64,000 nucleotides of DNA from Pseudomonadales bacterium (lineage in GTDB: Bacteria > Pseudomonadota > Gammaproteobacteria > Pseudomonadales > Azotimanducaceae), in contig JAJECH010000051.1 in the NCBI GenBank assembly GCA_022822135.1, forward strand, positions 1 through 64,000, in the 5' to 3' direction. The notes below the pieces were generated by a model that did no database searches, was not told where the DNA came from, and saw only the letters and a list, made by a program, of their open reading frames with translations. This document shows, in pieces, positions 1 to 8,452 of this stretch (its first letter is position 1; every line of letters starts with the position of its first letter). The translations under genes and the position numbers were made by a program.

Positions 1-1
1 C

Positions 2-334
2 ATCGGCATCATGAACATCATGCTCGCGAGCGTTCTGGAACGGAAGCCAGAAATTGGTTTACTACGTGCGGTCGGTGCAACTCAAATGGACGTAGTGCGT
101 CAATTTCTGGTCGAAACTGCCGTCATTGCCTTGATGGGAGCCTTAGCGGGCGTAGTGCTTGGTATCGCTATCGCGTACACGATTGCGGGATTTGCAGATT
201 GGTCCGTTGCTTGGTCGTTGCCTACGATTGGGCTCGCCGTTGGTGTTTGTGTTTCTATCGCAGTGGGATTTGGTGTATATCCATCGCTGTCAGCGGCAAG
301 GCTTGACCCGGTTGAGGCACTTCAAGCCGAATAA
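2..334 (+). CDS. ABC transporter permease, C-terminal end (FtsX/MacB type), partial
   Basis: The reading frame is already open at the left edge, so only the last 110 residues of the protein are here. It reads through a cytoplasmic loop containing ERKPEIGLLRAVGAT, which is the signature of FtsX/MacB-type permeases, then two hydrophobic spans, and ends in LDPVEALQAE, the usual tail of this family. Such proteins are inner-membrane subunits of ABC machines that extrude substrates or work on lipoproteins, and pair with an ATPase that would lie to the left of the window. The substrate cannot be told. The next gene starts after 175 bases, in which I see no clear terminator. Confidence 0.85.
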   Translation: MGIMNIMLASVLERKPEIGLLRAVGATQMDVVRQFLVETAVIALMGALAGVVLGIAIAYTIAGFADWSVAWSLPTIGLAVGVCVSIAVGFGVYPSLSAARLDPVEALQAE

Positions 335-509
335 ACACTTATTGGCTGATCTAGGTTCGAGCGATCGCGTGTCTGATTGAAATTTGAACGCTAGCACTCA
401 ATCGCACATAACCCTCAACGTAGCTTTAATAACGGACGGGATGTATTTTTGCTAGTAAATAACTGAATCAGCACTAAAATTCAAGTGTCATTCAAGGAGG
501 AATGATGTC

Positions 510-2891
510 ATGGCGCAGTCGGGCACGGAGCCAGTGGCTGTTAGCTTCTACGTCCGCGAAGGTGGCGCGATTCTTCTCGCCGCATTGGCGGTTATATTGC
601 TTCTCGCGTTGGCGAGCTACGTACCTTCCGCACAAGTAGCTGAAGCGGCTGGCGATCGTTTCGTAAACATCATTGGATCAATCGGCGCCGTTGCTGCGTT
701 CGGATGTTACTGGGCGTTCGGTGTTGTCTCGTATCTCATTCCAGCCGGCATGATCTTAGGGTGCGCGGCTATGTTGCGAATGCACTCGGACCCAGTCGAT
801 TGGTTTAACGTCGGATGTCGAGTGGGTGGTGTGATGCTGCTCATTTTTGCAACGACCGTACTAGCAACCTTGCACGTTTCGGGATTCATCTCATTACCTG
901 CTGGATCAGGCGGGAGCATGGGCGAAACGTTAGTTCTCTACACCGTTCAATATGTGAATACAGCGGGATTGACCATTCTTGCGTTCGTGGGTGTCCTTAT
1001 CGCTCTCCAACTGATCGTCGGTTTTTCTTGGCTTAACGTCTTGGAGTGGACAGGACGTTGGGTGATCAAGACGTCAGTGTGGCTGTTGATCGCGTCGAAA
1101 TGGTTATACCGTTCAACCATTGAGGGATATCGGTCGTTAAGGGAAGTGTTCTCATTTGACACTGGCAAGCCGTCGAAACGAGGGCAACCGCGCACTTCTG
1201 CGATGCCCCGGGTTGCACCTACGATCAGCGATGATTCGATCGGCGTACGCGATCAAAGGAGCGGCGATACGCTCGGAGTTCCACACGTCGATGATTGGAA
1301 TGAGAATCGAATTGTGTCGTCATCGCAACCGACGATAGACGAGGAACAGTCCGCCCTCGGCGCTAGGACAGCTTCTGTACCGCCACGAAACGATATTGAA
1401 CCCACCGTTCTTACGAAGTTTCCGAGCTTAGAGATTCTCTCAACGAATTCGAGCGAAAACGCAGCGAACGAAGAAGAGCACCAAGCTCTAATCGCACTCG
1501 GCGAACGGTTACGCTCCATTCTTGCTGACTACGGTGTTGCGATAGAAGTTGAATCCATCATCTCTGGTCCTGTCGTGTCCCGTTTTGAGATTCAGTTAGC
1601 GCCAGGACTGAAAGTCAACAAAATCATCTCGCTTGCCAATGATCTAGCGCGAGAAATCGCGGTTAGTTCGGTTCGTGTTGTTCCGGTTATTCCTGGGAAG
1701 AGCGTGGTAGGGATTGAAATCCCGAATCGCATACGGGCTACAGTTACATTGAAGGAAGTGCTCGCACAACCTGAGTTCAATGACGCAAAACGACCATTGA
1801 CGCTTGCGCTCGGGAAGGACATCGCGGGTGAACCGGTTTATGCTGATTTAGAGCGCATGCCGCACCTTCTTGTTGCTGGAACCACCGGCTCTGGCAAGTC
1901 GGTTGGCGTCAACACGATGCTACTGAGCATGCTGTACCGACTCACACCCGAGGACGTCCGTTTGATTTTGGTCGATCCAAAGATGCTTGAGCTTTCGGTT
2001 TACGAAGGTATCCCGCATTTGCTCACGCCAGTCGTCACGGATATGCAAGATGCCGCGAAAGCGTTGCAGTGGTGTGTGGCGGAAATGGAACGACGGTATC
2101 GGCTCATGAAGGAGCTCGCAGTACGCAGTTTGGGCGGTTTCAACGAAAAAATCTCCGAGGCAGAGAAGAGCGGTAAAGAGATACCAGACCCGCTGTGGCA
2201 ACCAGAATCCGGCGAAGATCAACAAGCGCTCAAGAAGCTTCCCTTGATCGTGGTAGTCATCGATGAATTCGCAGACATGATCATGATCGTTGGTAAGAAG
2301 GTTGAGCAATTAATTGCCCGCATCGCGCAAAAAGCACGTGCCGCTGGGATTCATCTTGTGCTCGCAACCCAGCGACCTTCCGTCGACGTGATCACAGGTT
2401 TAATCAAAGCCAACATTCCGTGTCGAATCAGTTACCAGGTGTCTAGTCAGGTTGATTCGAGAACTATCATCGATCAAGTCGGCGCAGAACAATTGCTAGG
2501 CCACGGCGACATGCTCTATCTACCTCCCGGTTCCAGCGTGCCAGAACGGGTACACGGCGCATTTGTAAGCGATGATGAGGTCTTAGCCGTTATCGCAGAT
2601 TGGCGACGACGCGGCTCGCCGGATTACGCGTATGACATCATGAACGAGGACGCTACATTCAATCTAAGTGACCTCGGATTCGAAAGCGGCGGCGATGAGG
2701 CAGATGATTTGTATCAACAAGCGGTTCAGTTTGTAATCGAATCGCGTCGCGCTTCGGCATCCGCACTTCAGACCAAGTTTCAGATCGGTTGGAATAAGGC
2801 CGCTCGATTCATGGATCAAATGGAACAACACGGGATCGTATCCGTGCCAGACCACAAGGGGCGAAGGGAGGTGCTAGCAGCTGAAGACTGA
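510..2891 (+). CDS. ftsK: DNA translocase FtsK
   Basis: FtsK anchors at the division septum and pumps chromosomal DNA so that the terminus is cleared and dimers are resolved at dif. The N-terminal 170 residues hold four or five hydrophobic spans. A polar linker (about 210-310) follows, then the RecA-like motor with Walker A GTTGSGKS at residues 457-464 and Walker B VVVIDEFAD near residue 585. The C-terminal 60 residues form the winged-helix gamma domain that reads KOPS sequences (FQIGWNKAARFMDQMEQHG). At 793 residues it has a much shorter linker than the 1329-residue E. coli protein, which is common outside enterics. A strong ribosome site (AAGGAGG) precedes the ATG. lolA follows after 7 bases. 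Confidence 0.97.
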   Translation: MAQSGTEPVAVSFYVREGGAILLAALAVILLLALASYVPSAQVAEAAGDRFVNIIGSIGAVAAFGCYWAFGVVSYLIPAGMILGCAAMLRMHSDPVDWFNVGCRVGGVMLLIFATTVLATLHVSGFISLPAGSGGSMGETLVLYTVQYVNTAGLTILAFVGVLIALQLIVGFSWLNVLEWTGRWVIKTSVWLLIASKWLYRSTIEGYRSLREVFSFDTGKPSKRGQPRTSAMPRVAPTISDDSIGVRDQRSGDTLGVPHVDDWNENRIVSSSQPTIDEEQSALGARTASVPPRNDIEPTVLTKFPSLEILSTNSSENAANEEEHQALIALGERLRSILADYGVAIEVESIISGPVVSRFEIQLAPGLKVNKIISLANDLAREIAVSSVRVVPVIPGKSVVGIEIPNRIRATVTLKEVLAQPEFNDAKRPLTLALGKDIAGEPVYADLERMPHLLVAGTTGSGKSVGVNTMLLSMLYRLTPEDVRLILVDPKMLELSVYEGIPHLLTPVVTDMQDAAKALQWCVAEMERRYRLMKELAVRSLGGFNEKISEAEKSGKEIPDPLWQPESGEDQQALKKLPLIVVVIDEFADMIMIVGKKVEQLIARIAQKARAAGIHLVLATQRPSVDVITGLIKANIPCRISYQVSSQVDSRTIIDQVGAEQLLGHGDMLYLPPGSSVPERVHGAFVSDDEVLAVIADWRRRGSPDYAYDIMNEDATFNLSDLGFESGGDEADDLYQQAVQFVIESRRASASALQTKFQIGWNKAARFMDQMEQHGIVSVPDHKGRREVLAAED

Positions 2892-2898
2892 GTATCGA

Positions 2899-3564
2899 TT
2901 GGTGCTATTAACGCGCTGTACGTCCGTGACGTTGACGTTATTAACCATGGTTTGGATTGGTACAGTGCAAGCCAATGAGGCAGAGGCAAAGACTGAATTA
3001 ATCGAACGCTTACAGCGAGTCGAGACGTTACGAGCAACGTTTATTCAGAGGGTACTAGGTGAGAACGGCGAGGAACTTCAGCTACTTGAAGGTGAAATGC
3101 TCGCGCGTTCGCCTTCACACTTTCGGTGGGAAGTCAAAAAACCGTACGGATTGAGCTACGTACTTCATCACTTAAACCTTACAGTTGTAGACTTGGACCT
3201 GCATCAAGTCACATATCGGACAATAGACTCGCCCGACGAAGTTCCCATTGTCGCGCTGCTATTGCACCGCGATATGAACGTCTTGGACGGGTTCGAAGTA
3301 ACCCAGCGGCGGAACGCCTTCGAACTTGAACCAGTTGACGAAATGCAGTTGTTTAAGTTGATTACAGTGTATTTCAACGGACTACGTCTCGACGCGATTG
3401 ACGTGCGTGACTCGCAAGACCGCTTGACTGAGTTTAGTTTCCGTGGCGTTGAGGAAAACACCACTCTGGATGATGCACTATTCGAAGTGGCGATCGCTGA
3501 CGACATGGAAGTGATCGGCGAACCGCCTGGAAACCTCACGAACGCGCCAGATGATTCGCTATAG
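2899..3564 (+). CDS. lolA: Outer-membrane lipoprotein carrier protein LolA
   Basis: LolA is the periplasmic chaperone that takes lipoproteins from the LolCDE complex to LolB at the outer membrane. The protein opens with a signal peptide ending near VQANEAEA, then shows family features: RVETLRATFIQ, then EGEMLARSPSHFRWEVKKPYG, and the strand with LTVVDLDLHQVTY. The 221-residue precursor is of usual length. The start is a TTG at 2899; an adjacent in-frame GTG at 2902 is equally possible. It lies 7 bases behind ftsK and directly in front of rarA, the common gammaproteobacterial order. Confidence 0.93.
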   Translation: MVLLTRCTSVTLTLLTMVWIGTVQANEAEAKTELIERLQRVETLRATFIQRVLGENGEELQLLEGEMLARSPSHFRWEVKKPYGLSYVLHHLNLTVVDLDLHQVTYRTIDSPDEVPIVALLLHRDMNVLDGFEVTQRRNAFELEPVDEMQLFKLITVYFNGLRLDAIDVRDSQDRLTEFSFRGVEENTTLDDALFEVAIADDMEVIGEPPGNLTNAPDDSL

Positions 3565-3572
3565 TTGATAGG

Positions 3573-4862
3573 AATAGTCTAGGTTTTCGGGGTGCCGATA
3601 TCCCGCTAACACCACTCGCTGAGCGGCTGCGACCTCAACGCTTTGAGGATTTCGTTGGTCAAGACCACCTTCTTGGAGAGGATCGACCCCTCGCTACGCT
3701 TGCGAAGCAGCGCGCCGTTCACTCAATGATCCTATGGGGTCCGCCAGGTACGGGTAAGACCACGCTCGCTCGGTTATTTGCAACCAACTCTGATGCTCAC
3801 TGGATTGCGATTTCAGCTGTGCTGGCTGGTGTTAAAGACGTGCGCGCCGCAATTGAAGAAGCAAAGGCTGAATCTCCTCGTCAAACGGTGCTGTTCGTTG
3901 ACGAAGTTCATCGATTCAATAAAGCGCAACAAGACGCATTCTTACCGCACGTTGAGTCAGGTATGCTGACATTGATCGGTGCAACGACCGAAAATCCCGC
4001 ATTTGAGGTCAATTCGGCCCTGTTGTCACGCACGCGTGTGTACGTTTTGCATCGGTTAGAGTCGCACCATATTGAAGAGATTGCACGAAGAGCGCTTACC
4101 GTGGCTGATAAACCGCTTACGTTCACAGATGACGGACTCGCATTGCTGATTGGCATCGCAGATGGGGATGCTAGACGTGCGCTGAACACCATCGAAGCTG
4201 CGCTTCGTCTTGACACCAACGAACTCAATGTGGATGCGATAGAACATGCGGCTGGCCAATCGTTCCGTCAGTTCGACAAAGGCGGCGACGCCTTTTATGA
4301 TCAGATTTCAGCGTTGCACAAAGCGATCAGAGGAAGTGATCCTGATGCGTCTCTGTACTGGTTCACGCGAATGGTTGACGGAGGGTGCGATCCACTGTAC
4401 GTTGCACGGCGTCTCGTGCGCATTGCCACGGAGGATATCGGTACTGCAGATCCAAGATGTTTACAGCTAGCGATTGCGGCGCGCGATGCATATCACCACT
4501 TGGGTTCACCCGAAGGTGAGCTAGCGCTCGCTGAAACCGTGCTGTATTTTGCGAGCGTTCCCAAGAGTAATGCTGTCGAAGTCGCCTACGAACGCGCCAA
4601 AGAGTTCGTTCGCTCGCAGCCTTCTCATCCGGTGCCGCTTCGATTTCGAAATGCACCTACCGCACTCGCCAAATCCCTCGGACATGGCGACGGGTACCGA
4701 TACGCACATGACGAAGATGACGCGTTTGCTGCGGGAGAACGTTACTTTCCGGACGAAATGCCAGACCAACAGTTCTATTTCCCGTCAGAGCGTGGTGTAG
4801 AGAAGCAGATCAAGACTAGGATGTCTAAACTTCGCGCCTTAAATCAACGCGATCGGCACTAA
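3573..4862 (+). CDS. rarA: Replication-associated recombination protein A (RarA/MgsA), start codon unclear
   Basis: RarA is an AAA+ ATPase of the clamp-loader clade that acts at stalled replication forks. The frame shows the family N-terminus PLAERLRPQRFEDFVGQDHL, Walker A GPPGTGKT, Walker B LFVDEVHRFN, sensor 1 IGATTENP, and the C-terminal tetramerisation part (GGCDPLYVARRLVRIATEDIG). Family-like sequence is readable from about 3573, and the frame is open back to a stop at 3552-3554. No ATG, GTG or TTG occurs in it before the ATG at 3726. That internal ATG would remove about 50 conserved residues, just before Walker A. Possible starts are ATC at 3600, behind a GGGG, or ATA at 3561 overlapping the lolA stop. 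The coordinate marks where homology begins, not a proven start. crcB follows after 4 bases. Confidence 0.9.
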   Translation, partial: NSLGFRGADIPLTPLAERLRPQRFEDFVGQDHLLGEDRPLATLAKQRAVHSMILWGPPGTGKTTLARLFATNSDAHWIAISAVLAGVKDVRAAIEEAKAESPRQTVLFVDEVHRFNKAQQDAFLPHVESGMLTLIGATTENPAFEVNSALLSRTRVYVLHRLESHHIEEIARRALTVADKPLTFTDDGLALLIGIADGDARRALNTIEAALRLDTNELNVDAIEHAAGQSFRQFDKGGDAFYDQISALHKAIRGSDPDASLYWFTRMVDGGCDPLYVARRLVRIATEDIGTADPRCLQLAIAARDAYHHLGSPEGELALAETVLYFASVPKSNAVEVAYERAKEFVRSQPSHPVPLRFRNAPTALAKSLGHGDGYRYAHDEDDAFAAGERYFPDEMPDQQFYFPSERGVEKQIKTRMSKLRALNQRDRH

Positions 4863-4866
4863 CTTC

Positions 4867-5235
4867 GTGATCAAGTCGATATTGCTTGTCGCCGGTGCGG
4901 GTGCGCTTGGCGCGGTTGCACGTTATGGCGTCGTTTCACTTGCCGCATGGCAAGGATGGACTCCGTGGGGTACATTCGCGGTGAATGTGTTCGGTTGTTT
5001 TGCGATTGGTGTCCTAGTCGCGGCTGCGAGCGAAGCTGAATGGTTCGAAACTTACGGTCGGAATCTCCTGGTGTTCGGATTTCTCGGCGCTTTCACGACA
5101 TTTTCTGCATTTTCGATGGATACGCTTCAACTTGCACAAGACGGAAAACTGCACGTTGCGATCCTCTATGCGACGCTGACAGTAACTGCTTGTCTAGCGG
5201 CAACCTATACAGGATTAAGGCTGGTTAATCACTGA
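4867..5235 (+). CDS. crcB: Fluoride ion channel CrcB/FluC
   Basis: Fluc proteins are small dimeric membrane channels that release fluoride from the cytoplasm. This 122-residue protein has four hydrophobic segments and the family motifs GALGAVARYG, the WGTFAVNVFGCFAIG segment with its conserved asparagine, and FLGAFTTFSAFSMD with the phenylalanines and serine/threonines that line the pore. The start is a GTG 4 bases after rarA. Its stop overlaps the serS start by one base (TGATG), so it sits inside the rarA-crcB-serS-cysG run. I see no fluoride riboswitch in front of it, so expression probably follows the operon. Confidence 0.93.
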   Translation: MIKSILLVAGAGALGAVARYGVVSLAAWQGWTPWGTFAVNVFGCFAIGVLVAAASEAEWFETYGRNLLVFGFLGAFTTFSAFSMDTLQLAQDGKLHVAILYATLTVTACLAATYTGLRLVNH

Positions 5236-6527
5236 TGTTAGATCCTCGTGTATTACGGCGTGAACCGGAGGCGATTGCTCAAGCGTTAAGTAAACGCGGC
5301 GTCGCGTTCGATCTTGATGTCTATAAGGAACTTGAATCTTCTCGTCACGACCTGCAGACTGAAATGGAGACTCTACAGCATGAGAGGAACGAGGTCTCCC
5401 GGACGATCGGTCAAGCTAAACGAGACGGTCTTGATATCGAACCATTGCGATTGAGTGTCAGTGAGATCGGTTTTCGGCTGGATGTCGTTAAGCAAGAATT
5501 TGGCAAGATTCGTGAAGAACTTGATGCGTTTTTGCTGTCGATTCCCAATATACCTCATGAGTCGGTACCGGAAGGACAAGACGAAGAAGACAACCTCGTT
5601 CTCCGTAAATGTGGGGTAGTTCCCGAATTTAACTTCGAACCGAAAGATCACGTCGACCTTGCGCCTGATCTTCTGAATTTAGAACTGGCTGTAAAAATCA
5701 GTGGTAGCCGCTTCAGCGTGCTACGTGGACCGCTAGCAAAGCTCCAACGAAGTCTGACGCAGTTTATGCTCGACGTTCATACTGAGCAGCACGGTTACGA
5801 GGAGGTGTACGTTCCGTTCATTGTCAACGCAGCATCGATGACCGCCACAGGACAGTTACCGAAATTCGCCGAAGATGCGTTCCATGTAGAACACACGGAA
5901 CCGATGTACTTGGTACCTACTGCGGAGGTACCTGTCACGAATTTCGTGCGCGACGAAATCCTGAATGCAGACGACTTACCGATGAAATTTGTCGCCCATA
6001 CGCCGTGTTTTCGTAGTGAAGCCGGTTCCTATGGAAAGGACATGCGCGGCATATTTCGCCAGCATCAATTCGAAAAGGTCGAGCTGGTCCAAATCGTCTC
6101 GCCGGATGTGTCATGGGACGCGTTCGAGGAACTGCTTGGTCACGCAGAGACGATTCTGAAAATGCTTGAATTACCGTACCAAGCCAGCGTGCTGTGCGGC
6201 GGTGATTTAGGTTTCGCGGCAGCAAAAACCATCGACCTCGAAGTCTGGCTTCCCAGTCAGCGTCGTTATCGTGAAATTTCAAGTGTCAGCAACTTTCTTG
6301 ATTTCCAGGCGCGTCGAGCTCAAGCACGGTTCCGACGTAAGGCAGGCGAACGGCCGGAGCTTCTACACACCCTAAATGGGTCTGGACTTGCGGTAGGACG
6401 ATCTCTCATCGCACTGATGGAGAACTATCAAAACGGCGACGGCTCAGTGACCATTCCAGATGCCTTGCGAAATTACATGGGTGGAATTGACTCTCTGAAA
6501 CTTATCGATTACGACGGCGTCAAGTAA
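5235..6527 (+). CDS. serS: Serine--tRNA ligase
   Basis: SerRS charges tRNA-Ser (and tRNA-Sec where present) with serine. The 430-residue protein starts MLDPRVLRREPEAIAQAL and continues with the long antiparallel coiled-coil arm (about residues 30-105) that grips the long variable arm of tRNA-Ser. The class II core follows: motif 2 FRSEAGSYGKDMRGIFRQHQ and motif 3 LNGSGLAVGRSLIALMENYQ. Length is that of bacterial SerRS. Its ATG overlaps the crcB stop by one base, and its own stop overlaps the cysG ATG by one base, which suggests translational coupling. A tRNA-Ser lies at 26142-26229 in the same window. Confidence 0.98.
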   Translation: MLDPRVLRREPEAIAQALSKRGVAFDLDVYKELESSRHDLQTEMETLQHERNEVSRTIGQAKRDGLDIEPLRLSVSEIGFRLDVVKQEFGKIREELDAFLLSIPNIPHESVPEGQDEEDNLVLRKCGVVPEFNFEPKDHVDLAPDLLNLELAVKISGSRFSVLRGPLAKLQRSLTQFMLDVHTEQHGYEEVYVPFIVNAASMTATGQLPKFAEDAFHVEHTEPMYLVPTAEVPVTNFVRDEILNADDLPMKFVAHTPCFRSEAGSYGKDMRGIFRQHQFEKVELVQIVSPDVSWDAFEELLGHAETILKMLELPYQASVLCGGDLGFAAAKTIDLEVWLPSQRRYREISSVSNFLDFQARRAQARFRRKAGERPELLHTLNGSGLAVGRSLIALMENYQNGDGSVTIPDALRNYMGGIDSLKLIDYDGVK

Positions 6528-7885
6528 TGGCGCAGTTGCCGCTGTTTCTGAACAGCGCCAAGTTGCGATGTTTGATGATCGGTGGCGGAACCGTCGCCGC
6601 TCGAAAGCTCGAGACCCTGGTGAAGCACGGTGTATCTTGTCGAATTGTCGCGAAGTCAATCAACGATGAAGTTCAGCAACTTGCGGATGAGAATGAACTT
6701 TCGATTGAACTGAGATCGTTTGCTCCCTTCGACCTCGATGGGGTCAATCTGGTCATTGCGGCCACAAACGATAGAGAAGTCAATGCACAAATTGCGTCTG
6801 CATGCGCTTCACGATCGGTGATGGTGAATGTAGTCGACGACTACGAGCTATCGACCGCGACATTCCCGGCAATCGTCGATCGATCTCCGGTCCTTGTCGC
6901 AGTATCAACTGATGGACGATCGCCGACGTTAGCACGACGCATCAAATCGAAGCTTGAAGGTCACTTGAGTGAAGGACTAGGCCGACTTGCCGAGTACATC
7001 TCCGTTAAACGCAAAGAACATGGTGGCGAGGTTTCACGTCCTCTCTGGGATGCAGTAATCGACTCCACGATCCCTGATCTACTCGAGCGTGGTGATGAGA
7101 AAGGTGCAGAAGACCAATTTAAACGCCTTCAATCTGATAGTTCGCAAAAGCGTGGATTCGTTTCATTGGTAGGAGCCGGTCCAGGCGATCCAGCGCTTCT
7201 GACCCTCAAAGCGATACGATGCATGGAGCGCGCGGATATCGTGTATTACGACAACTTGGTCTCCAGCGAAGTACTAGACCGCGTACGCAAGGATGCACAA
7301 AAAGTCTATGTTGGAAAGAAGCGTAAATTCGCTGGCATCCGACAAGCAGAAATCAATCGTTTACTCAGGGATGATGCGCTCGCTGGAAAACGTGTCGTGC
7401 GTCTCAAGGGAGGCGATCCGTTCATGTTCGGTCGCGGCGGAGAAGAAATAGAGTCGCTGATCAGCGATGCCATTGAGTTTGAAGTGGTGCCCGGTATTAC
7501 CGCTGCTTTGGGTTGCTCAGCGTATGCTGGAATTCCGCTAACGCACAGGGATTATTCCCAGTCGGTTCGTTTTGTGACGGGCCACCTCAAGAGTGACGAA
7601 ATCCATCTCGATTGGCCAGAGCTCGCTAGACCCGAGCAGACACTTGTGGTTTATATGGGACTAGCAAACCTCAGGTTATTCACCGACAACTTGATCAAGA
7701 ACGGTATGGGACCGGATGTTGGAATCGCGGTAATTTCGCGAGGTACGTTCCCAGACCAGAAAGTCATCAAGTCAACCGTTGGCGAAATTGGCGTCGAGTT
7801 AGAACGTCATGAATTAGTAAGTCCGACGACAGCCATCATCGGGAACGTCGTGGCGTTCTCCGATAGACTCGAAAGCGACGAATAG
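6527..7885 (+). CDS. cysG: Siroheme synthase CysG (fused dehydrogenase/ferrochelatase and uroporphyrinogen-III methyltransferase)
   Basis: CysG makes siroheme, the cofactor of sulfite and nitrite reductases, from uroporphyrinogen III. The N-terminal half (about residues 1-200) has the NAD-binding motif GGGTVAARKLETLVKHG and the dehydrogenase/ferrochelatase body. The C-terminal half (about residues 210-452) is the S-adenosylmethionine-dependent methyltransferase, with VGAGPGDPALLTLKA and RLKGGDPFMFGRGGEE. The length of 452 matches the 457 residues of the E. coli fusion. The ATG overlaps the serS stop by one base. It ends the plus-strand core block; the tus genes that usually neighbour cysG lie 6.6 kb further on and on the other strand. 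Confidence 0.97.
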   Translation: MAQLPLFLNSAKLRCLMIGGGTVAARKLETLVKHGVSCRIVAKSINDEVQQLADENELSIELRSFAPFDLDGVNLVIAATNDREVNAQIASACASRSVMVNVVDDYELSTATFPAIVDRSPVLVAVSTDGRSPTLARRIKSKLEGHLSEGLGRLAEYISVKRKEHGGEVSRPLWDAVIDSTIPDLLERGDEKGAEDQFKRLQSDSSQKRGFVSLVGAGPGDPALLTLKAIRCMERADIVYYDNLVSSEVLDRVRKDAQKVYVGKKRKFAGIRQAEINRLLRDDALAGKRVVRLKGGDPFMFGRGGEEIESLISDAIEFEVVPGITAALGCSAYAGIPLTHRDYSQSVRFVTGHLKSDEIHLDWPELARPEQTLVVYMGLANLRLFTDNLIKNGMGPDVGIAVISRGTFPDQKVIKSTVGEIGVELERHELVSPTTAIIGNVVAFSDRLESDE

Positions 7886-7889
7886 TCTC

Positions 7890-8363
7890 TCAATAGCGAC
7901 CGCCCAGCTTTCGGTGGTCCCAAGTAATGTATTTCTCGGGTACGAAGCGGAGCGCGACTCGTTTTTGCGCGGTACCTTGTACCGATTCGCGTAATTTCTC
8001 ACGTTGAGAGTCTGTCAAGTCTCGCCCACGAGAATTGATTTTCACTAACGCATCAACAACTAACTCAGGGTTGTCGATGATCTCTGTGTGCGAATAGATT
8101 ACAACACCTTGGAGTTCCGAATACTGTGTCCCTGACTCGATCAGCAAGCTCGCCTTGGGATCTCGTCGCCAGTTAAGTACCTTCTGACTCTTACCAAACG
8201 TGGTACAGAGTAGGTTCTCGTCATCGTCGATACCAAACCACATCGGCATGGGGTGCGGATACCCATTTTTACCGTTCGACACGATGATGAGCGTCTGTGC
8301 GTTGTTGATGTACTCCTTGCGTTGTGCATCGTCCATTTCTATGAGACTGCGGCGGGATGGCAT
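7890..8363 (-). CDS. Pyridoxamine 5'-phosphate oxidase-like (PPOX) split-barrel flavin/F420-binding protein
   Basis: This 157-residue protein has the layout of the PPOX split-barrel superfamily: an N-terminal helix, then TLIIVSNGKNGYPHPMPMWFG, in which the first strands contact substrate and cofactor, then KSQKVLNWRRDPKASLLIESG, where basic residues usually bind the FMN or F420 phosphate. Members reduce or oxidise small molecules or simply bind heme or flavin, so the reaction stays open. It lies tail to tail with cysG, 4 bases apart, and about 90 bases downstream of the minus-strand gene at 8453, with which it could be transcribed. Confidence 0.8.
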   Translation of the reverse strand: MPSRRSLIEMDDAQRKEYINNAQTLIIVSNGKNGYPHPMPMWFGIDDDENLLCTTFGKSQKVLNWRRDPKASLLIESGTQYSELQGVVIYSHTEIIDNPELVVDALVKINSRGRDLTDSQREKLRESVQGTAQKRVALRFVPEKYITWDHRKLGGRY

Positions 8364-8452
8364 GGCTACTCCGTACTGTTTAAGTTAGCGTTGTACGAGA
8401 AAGGGATGGTGTGACTAGATTCATTCAACGATCTTCGACTCAATCGACGTTT

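Noticed and set aside
4363..4656. Long open frame on the minus strand inside rarA
   Set aside because: It is antisense to a conserved gene, has arginine-rich composition typical of a shadow frame, and has no ribosome site.
3726..4862. rarA beginning at the ATG at 3726
   Set aside because: This start would remove about 50 residues of conserved N-terminal sequence that are clearly readable upstream in the same frame.
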